Below, piece by piece: positions 4,239 through 6,267 of a stretch of 6,267 nucleotides of DNA; positions within the stretch are counted from its first letter, which is position 1, and each line of letters begins with the position of its first letter. Source of the stretch: Novosphingobium sp. (GTDB lineage: Bacteria; Pseudomonadota; Alphaproteobacteria; Sphingomonadales; Sphingomonadaceae); assembly GCA_021299075.1 (NCBI GenBank), contig JAJTFU010000170.1, forward strand, positions 1-6,267. The letters are read 5' to 3'. The notes under the pieces are model-generated. The model was not told the DNA's origin and made no database searches. It worked only from the letters and a program-made list of their open reading frames with translations. Made by a program: the position numbers and the translations under genes.

Positions 4239-4819
4239 GCCGCGCCTCCGCAATCAAGCTTGGTCACCTTGGGCATCGGGATCGCGGCATAGTCCGCCTG
4301 CGCCTGCGGCGTTGGCTGATAGAGCCGCAGCGTGATGTCGTAATTGCCCGCCTTGCTGGTCGAGGCCCAGGGCTGACCGTCAGGCCGGATGGGAGAGAGA
4401 ATGCCCGTCCACTCCGACTTGCCATCGGGCTGCGCCTCGGTCTGATCGAACGACAGGGCATCATCGTCGTTGAGTGGCAGGTAATTATCGGCGGCATAGA
4501 CCGTGATCGACCACCACCGCGCCGGCAGTACCCCGCCCGTCACGCGGTAACGGCAGTCCTCGCGCAGCCGTGCGCCGCTATCGTCGGTGTTGCGGCTGAA
4601 GTAGATCGCCTGGCTTTTGTTGAGCGCCAGCAGGCCCGAAACGGCCACCCGCGCGCGGGTCCAGGGATCGGCATCGACCGAACCGGTCACCTTGCTGCCG
4701 CTCCATCCGGAATAGACTTCGCCCTGCACCATGCCGCGCTGCAAGGTGTACCAGCCTGAGGCCGCGCCGGCGACCAGGCCGGCAATCAGCACGCCGGTCG
4801 TGACAAGCTTACCCGACAT
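4235..4819 (-). CDS. DUF1214 domain-containing protein
   Basis: 194 residues with an N-terminal membrane anchor or signal segment (about residues 6-23, VTTGVLIAGLVAGAASGW), so probably periplasmic facing. The body is beta-rich and carries the DUF1214 signature ARWWSITVYAADNYLPLNDD (100-119), then SEWTGILSPIRPDGQPW and TLRLYQP (163-169). Two cysteines (89 and 190) could form a disulfide if the domain is exported. Function is unknown. ATG 4819-4817 has AAGGAG (4832-4827) seven bases upstream, inside the tail of the preceding gene, with an 11-bp overlap of the coding regions. The stop overlaps the DUF1254 start by 4 bp. The tight overlaps indicate one operon and coupled synthesis of the DUF1214/DUF1254 pair. 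Confidence 0.87.
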   Translation of the reverse strand: MSGKLVTTGVLIAGLVAGAASGWYTLQRGMVQGEVYSGWSGSKVTGSVDADPWTRARVAVSGLLALNKSQAIYFSRNTDDSGARLREDCRYRVTGGVLPARWWSITVYAADNYLPLNDDDALSFDQTEAQPDGKSEWTGILSPIRPDGQPWASTSKAGNYDITLRLYQPTPQAQADYAAIPMPKVTKLDCGGAA

Positions 4820-5897
4820 CCATGAACTCCTTCAGGCCAAGCGGCTTGTAGGGCCCGATGATCAATTGCTCGAACACGCCCATGCCCTCGCCATAGCGCT
4901 CCGAGCGGACGCGTGAGACGAACTGGACGTGGTAATTGTCCATCGTGCGTGGATCGCACTGCGCCAGGCCAAAATCCTCCCGCTCCACCACCTGCTTGCC
5001 GTGGTAGAGGCCGTGGCCCCACTTGGGATGGGTATAGCCAAGCCCGCGCATCTGGAACCGGCCGAGCGGCTCGAAGGTGATGGTGTCAGGGCCGTCCGGG
5101 CTTTCGACCGTGATCGTCCCGCCATCGGGCCAGCGTGTTCCCGGCGTCAGCGGCGATGCCATCTGCGCAGCCGGTGTCTCGTAGTGCTCCTCTCCCCCGC
5201 TGCCATCCGGCGCGATCACGGCGCGGGTGTTCCAGGCGTGACCACCGGCATCGGCGTTGATGTGGAAGAAGACCGAGCGATCAGCGAAGTTGAGCGGGGT
5301 CCACTGCCAGAAAAAGCCGGGAATCACGCCGTGGCCGTGGGGCTGCTCGTCGCGCGAACCGACCGGGCGCACACCCCAGGAGCGATCGCGCGTGCCGGCG
5401 GTGCCGGGTGCGCAGTCCTCCCGCACGCCGTCGATCTCGATCCACCCGTCGTAATGGCCATTCTGGGTCAGCCGGGTGTAGTCCATGAAGGTGCGCGGGC
5501 CGATCCGGTGGATGAAGCGCGGTTCCTCGATTGGAAAGGCGCGACCTGTAAAGGTCAGGTCAGACTTCAGCCCCTCCCCGTCGACCACGACCCGCAGTTT
5601 TTGCAGCGGCTCGATGATTTCGATCCGGATCGGTCCGACCTGCAGGTCAAACCGTTCCATGTTGAGCTCACGGCTGGCGTGGACATTGTGCTGCACCCCG
5701 TCGCGGATCGCCGAGAAATGGGCGTCGGCGACGTTGAGGTGCGGGTAAACCCCCAGTGCCACGGCGAAAAAGCCCGAGCCATCGGGCGCATAGCCGTTGA
5801 AGAAATAGCGGTCGTAGAAATTGCGATCGGTCCCGGCATAGGCGACCGGTTCGGGCGTCTGGTGCAGCGGGAAATCGTCACCCTTGGTCAGGACCAT
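4809..5897 (-). CDS. Uncharacterised protein, possible AttH/CrtC-like double-lipocalin fold
   Basis: 362 residues without signal peptide or membrane segments, so probably cytoplasmic. It is rich in beta-strand, Trp, His and Gly. Notable parts: DDFPLHQTPEPVAYAGTDRN and the YDRYFFNG segment at the start, MDYTRLTQNGHYDGWIEIDG (138-157), GTRDRSWGVRPVG (168-180), HGHGVIPGFFWQWTPLNF (187-204) and a C-terminal half with YTHPKWGHGLYHG (288-300). The DRSWG motif after a G-rich turn recalls the D-H/R-Q-W-G motif of AttH and CrtC-like (hydroxyneurosporene synthase-type) proteins, whose two lipocalin-like barrels bind hydrophobic ligands; I infer a relationship but cannot verify it. It may belong to the DUF7064/DUF7065 families. 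The start ATG 5897 has AAAGG 8 bases upstream. It is four bases behind the phosphotransferase gene, and the pairing suggests a joint role on a lipid or isoprenoid-like substrate. The function is not established. Confidence 0.72.
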   Translation of the reverse strand: MVLTKGDDFPLHQTPEPVAYAGTDRNFYDRYFFNGYAPDGSGFFAVALGVYPHLNVADAHFSAIRDGVQHNVHASRELNMERFDLQVGPIRIEIIEPLQKLRVVVDGEGLKSDLTFTGRAFPIEEPRFIHRIGPRTFMDYTRLTQNGHYDGWIEIDGVREDCAPGTAGTRDRSWGVRPVGSRDEQPHGHGVIPGFFWQWTPLNFADRSVFFHINADAGGHAWNTRAVIAPDGSGGEEHYETPAAQMASPLTPGTRWPDGGTITVESPDGPDTITFEPLGRFQMRGLGYTHPKWGHGLYHGKQVVEREDFGLAQCDPRTMDNYHVQFVSRVRSERYGEGMGVFEQLIIGPYKPLGLKEFMDVG

Positions 5898-5901
5898 CTA
5901 A

Positions 5902-6267
5902 TCAGCCTTTCAGCTTGGCTATGCTGCCGTGCTGCAGCGCCAGGGCGCAGCCGCCGCGGGCCATCGAGAGGAAATTGGCATCGCCGCGCTCGGTGCGCTC
6001 GACATAGGCGGCGCTGAACACGGCGGTGGAGACGCCGTGGAGCGCGCCGATCACGTAATCGTCCCAGATCGCCTCACGGCTGAGCGGTACTCCGCGCGCG
6101 GTCATTTCGGCGCAATAGAGATCGAGCAGTTCGCCCTCATGGGCGCGGCGCAGTTCGTCGCCAATGCCGGTGCCGAGGAAATAGCCGATGTCGGTCATCG
6201 CATTGCCCAGCGCGACGGTCTGCCAATCAAGCACCGCGATCGGCTCAGATCCGCCCTTGATGTCGAA
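5902..6267 (-). CDS. Phosphotransferase family protein (APH/choline-kinase-like), C-terminal fragment
   Basis: The 5' part lies beyond the right edge; 121 C-terminal residues are visible, opening with FDIKGGSEPIAVLDWQTVAL. The LDWQTVALGNAMTDIGYFLG segment is the metal-binding loop of the aminoglycoside phosphotransferase/choline kinase fold: Asp14 of the fragment is the DFG-like magnesium ligand, and Gly21 and Asp26 are the following conserved residues. The helical remainder (ELRRAHEGELLDLYCAEM, then YVIGALHGVSTAVF) fits the C-lobe of APH-fold kinases often annotated beside acyl-CoA dehydrogenases. The catalytic HGDxxxxN motif should lie just outside the window. It probably phosphorylates a small hydroxylated molecule; the substrate is unknown. 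It is the first visible gene of the minus-strand operon, with only 4 bp to the next start. Confidence 0.85.
   Translation of the reverse strand, partial: FDIKGGSEPIAVLDWQTVALGNAMTDIGYFLGTGIGDELRRAHEGELLDLYCAEMTARGVPLSREAIWDDYVIGALHGVSTAVFSAAYVERTERGDANFLSMARGGCALALQHGSIAKLKG

Noticed and set aside
4929..6017. Plus-strand open frame of 362 codons opposite the lipocalin-like gene
   Set aside because: It is a shadow of the minus-strand gene, produced by GC-rich third-position bias. It shows no family motifs and runs across two well-supported minus-strand genes and their junction.

Overview
The window is a GC-rich, densely packed stretch of chromosome that looks alphaproteobacterial, most likely from a sphingomonad (Novosphingobium/Sphingomonas/Erythrobacter type). 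This is inferred from four things: the coding style with many 1-11 bp gene overlaps, a RibB protein with an N-terminal helix-turn-helix and a C-terminal degenerate GTP-cyclohydrolase-II domain, the paired DUF1214/DUF1254 genes, and the next-door phosphotransferase/lipocalin-like pair. No rRNA, tRNA, CRISPR array, integrase or recognisable IS element is present, and there is no gene-free stretch longer than about 60 bp.

Layout. Plus strand: (1) the C-terminal end of an acyltransferase-3 (OafA-like) membrane protein, 1-324; (2) a crotonase-family protein, 336-1142, coupled to it by an 11-bp gap carrying a strong ribosome binding site; (3) a 59-bp intergenic region with two near-identical palindromes whose centres are 31 bp apart; (4) a riboflavin locus: a broken HTH-RibB-(RibA-like) gene at 1202-2378, then intact ribH (2378-2797, 1-bp overlap), then an aldo/keto reductase (2794-3717, 4-bp overlap). 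Minus strand, converging on the reductase with a 10-bp tail overlap and reading from the right edge leftwards: the C-terminal part of a phosphotransferase (6267-5902), a 362-aa uncharacterised, possibly lipocalin-fold protein (5897-4809), a DUF1214 protein (4819-4235) and a DUF1254 protein (4238-3708). These four form one tight operon.

The most striking feature is inside the riboflavin gene. A perfect 114-bp (38-codon) direct repeat encoding most of the HTH domain occurs at 1259-1372 and again 494 bp later at 1753-1866. The second copy sits where the catalytic second half of DHBP synthase should be. Both copies exit into the next RibB/RibA-like segment in the same shifted frame (-1), and both provide the same internal GTG as the first codon of the downstream frame. 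As written, the sequence cannot encode a functional RibB. This is either a real internal rearrangement, with an in-register HTH duplication and two deletions, or an assembly/sequence artefact; the sequence alone cannot decide. The paired palindromes just upstream, together with an HTH fused to RibB and no FMN riboswitch in the leader, suggest that the HTH-RibB protein or a partner regulates the rib operon at the DNA level.
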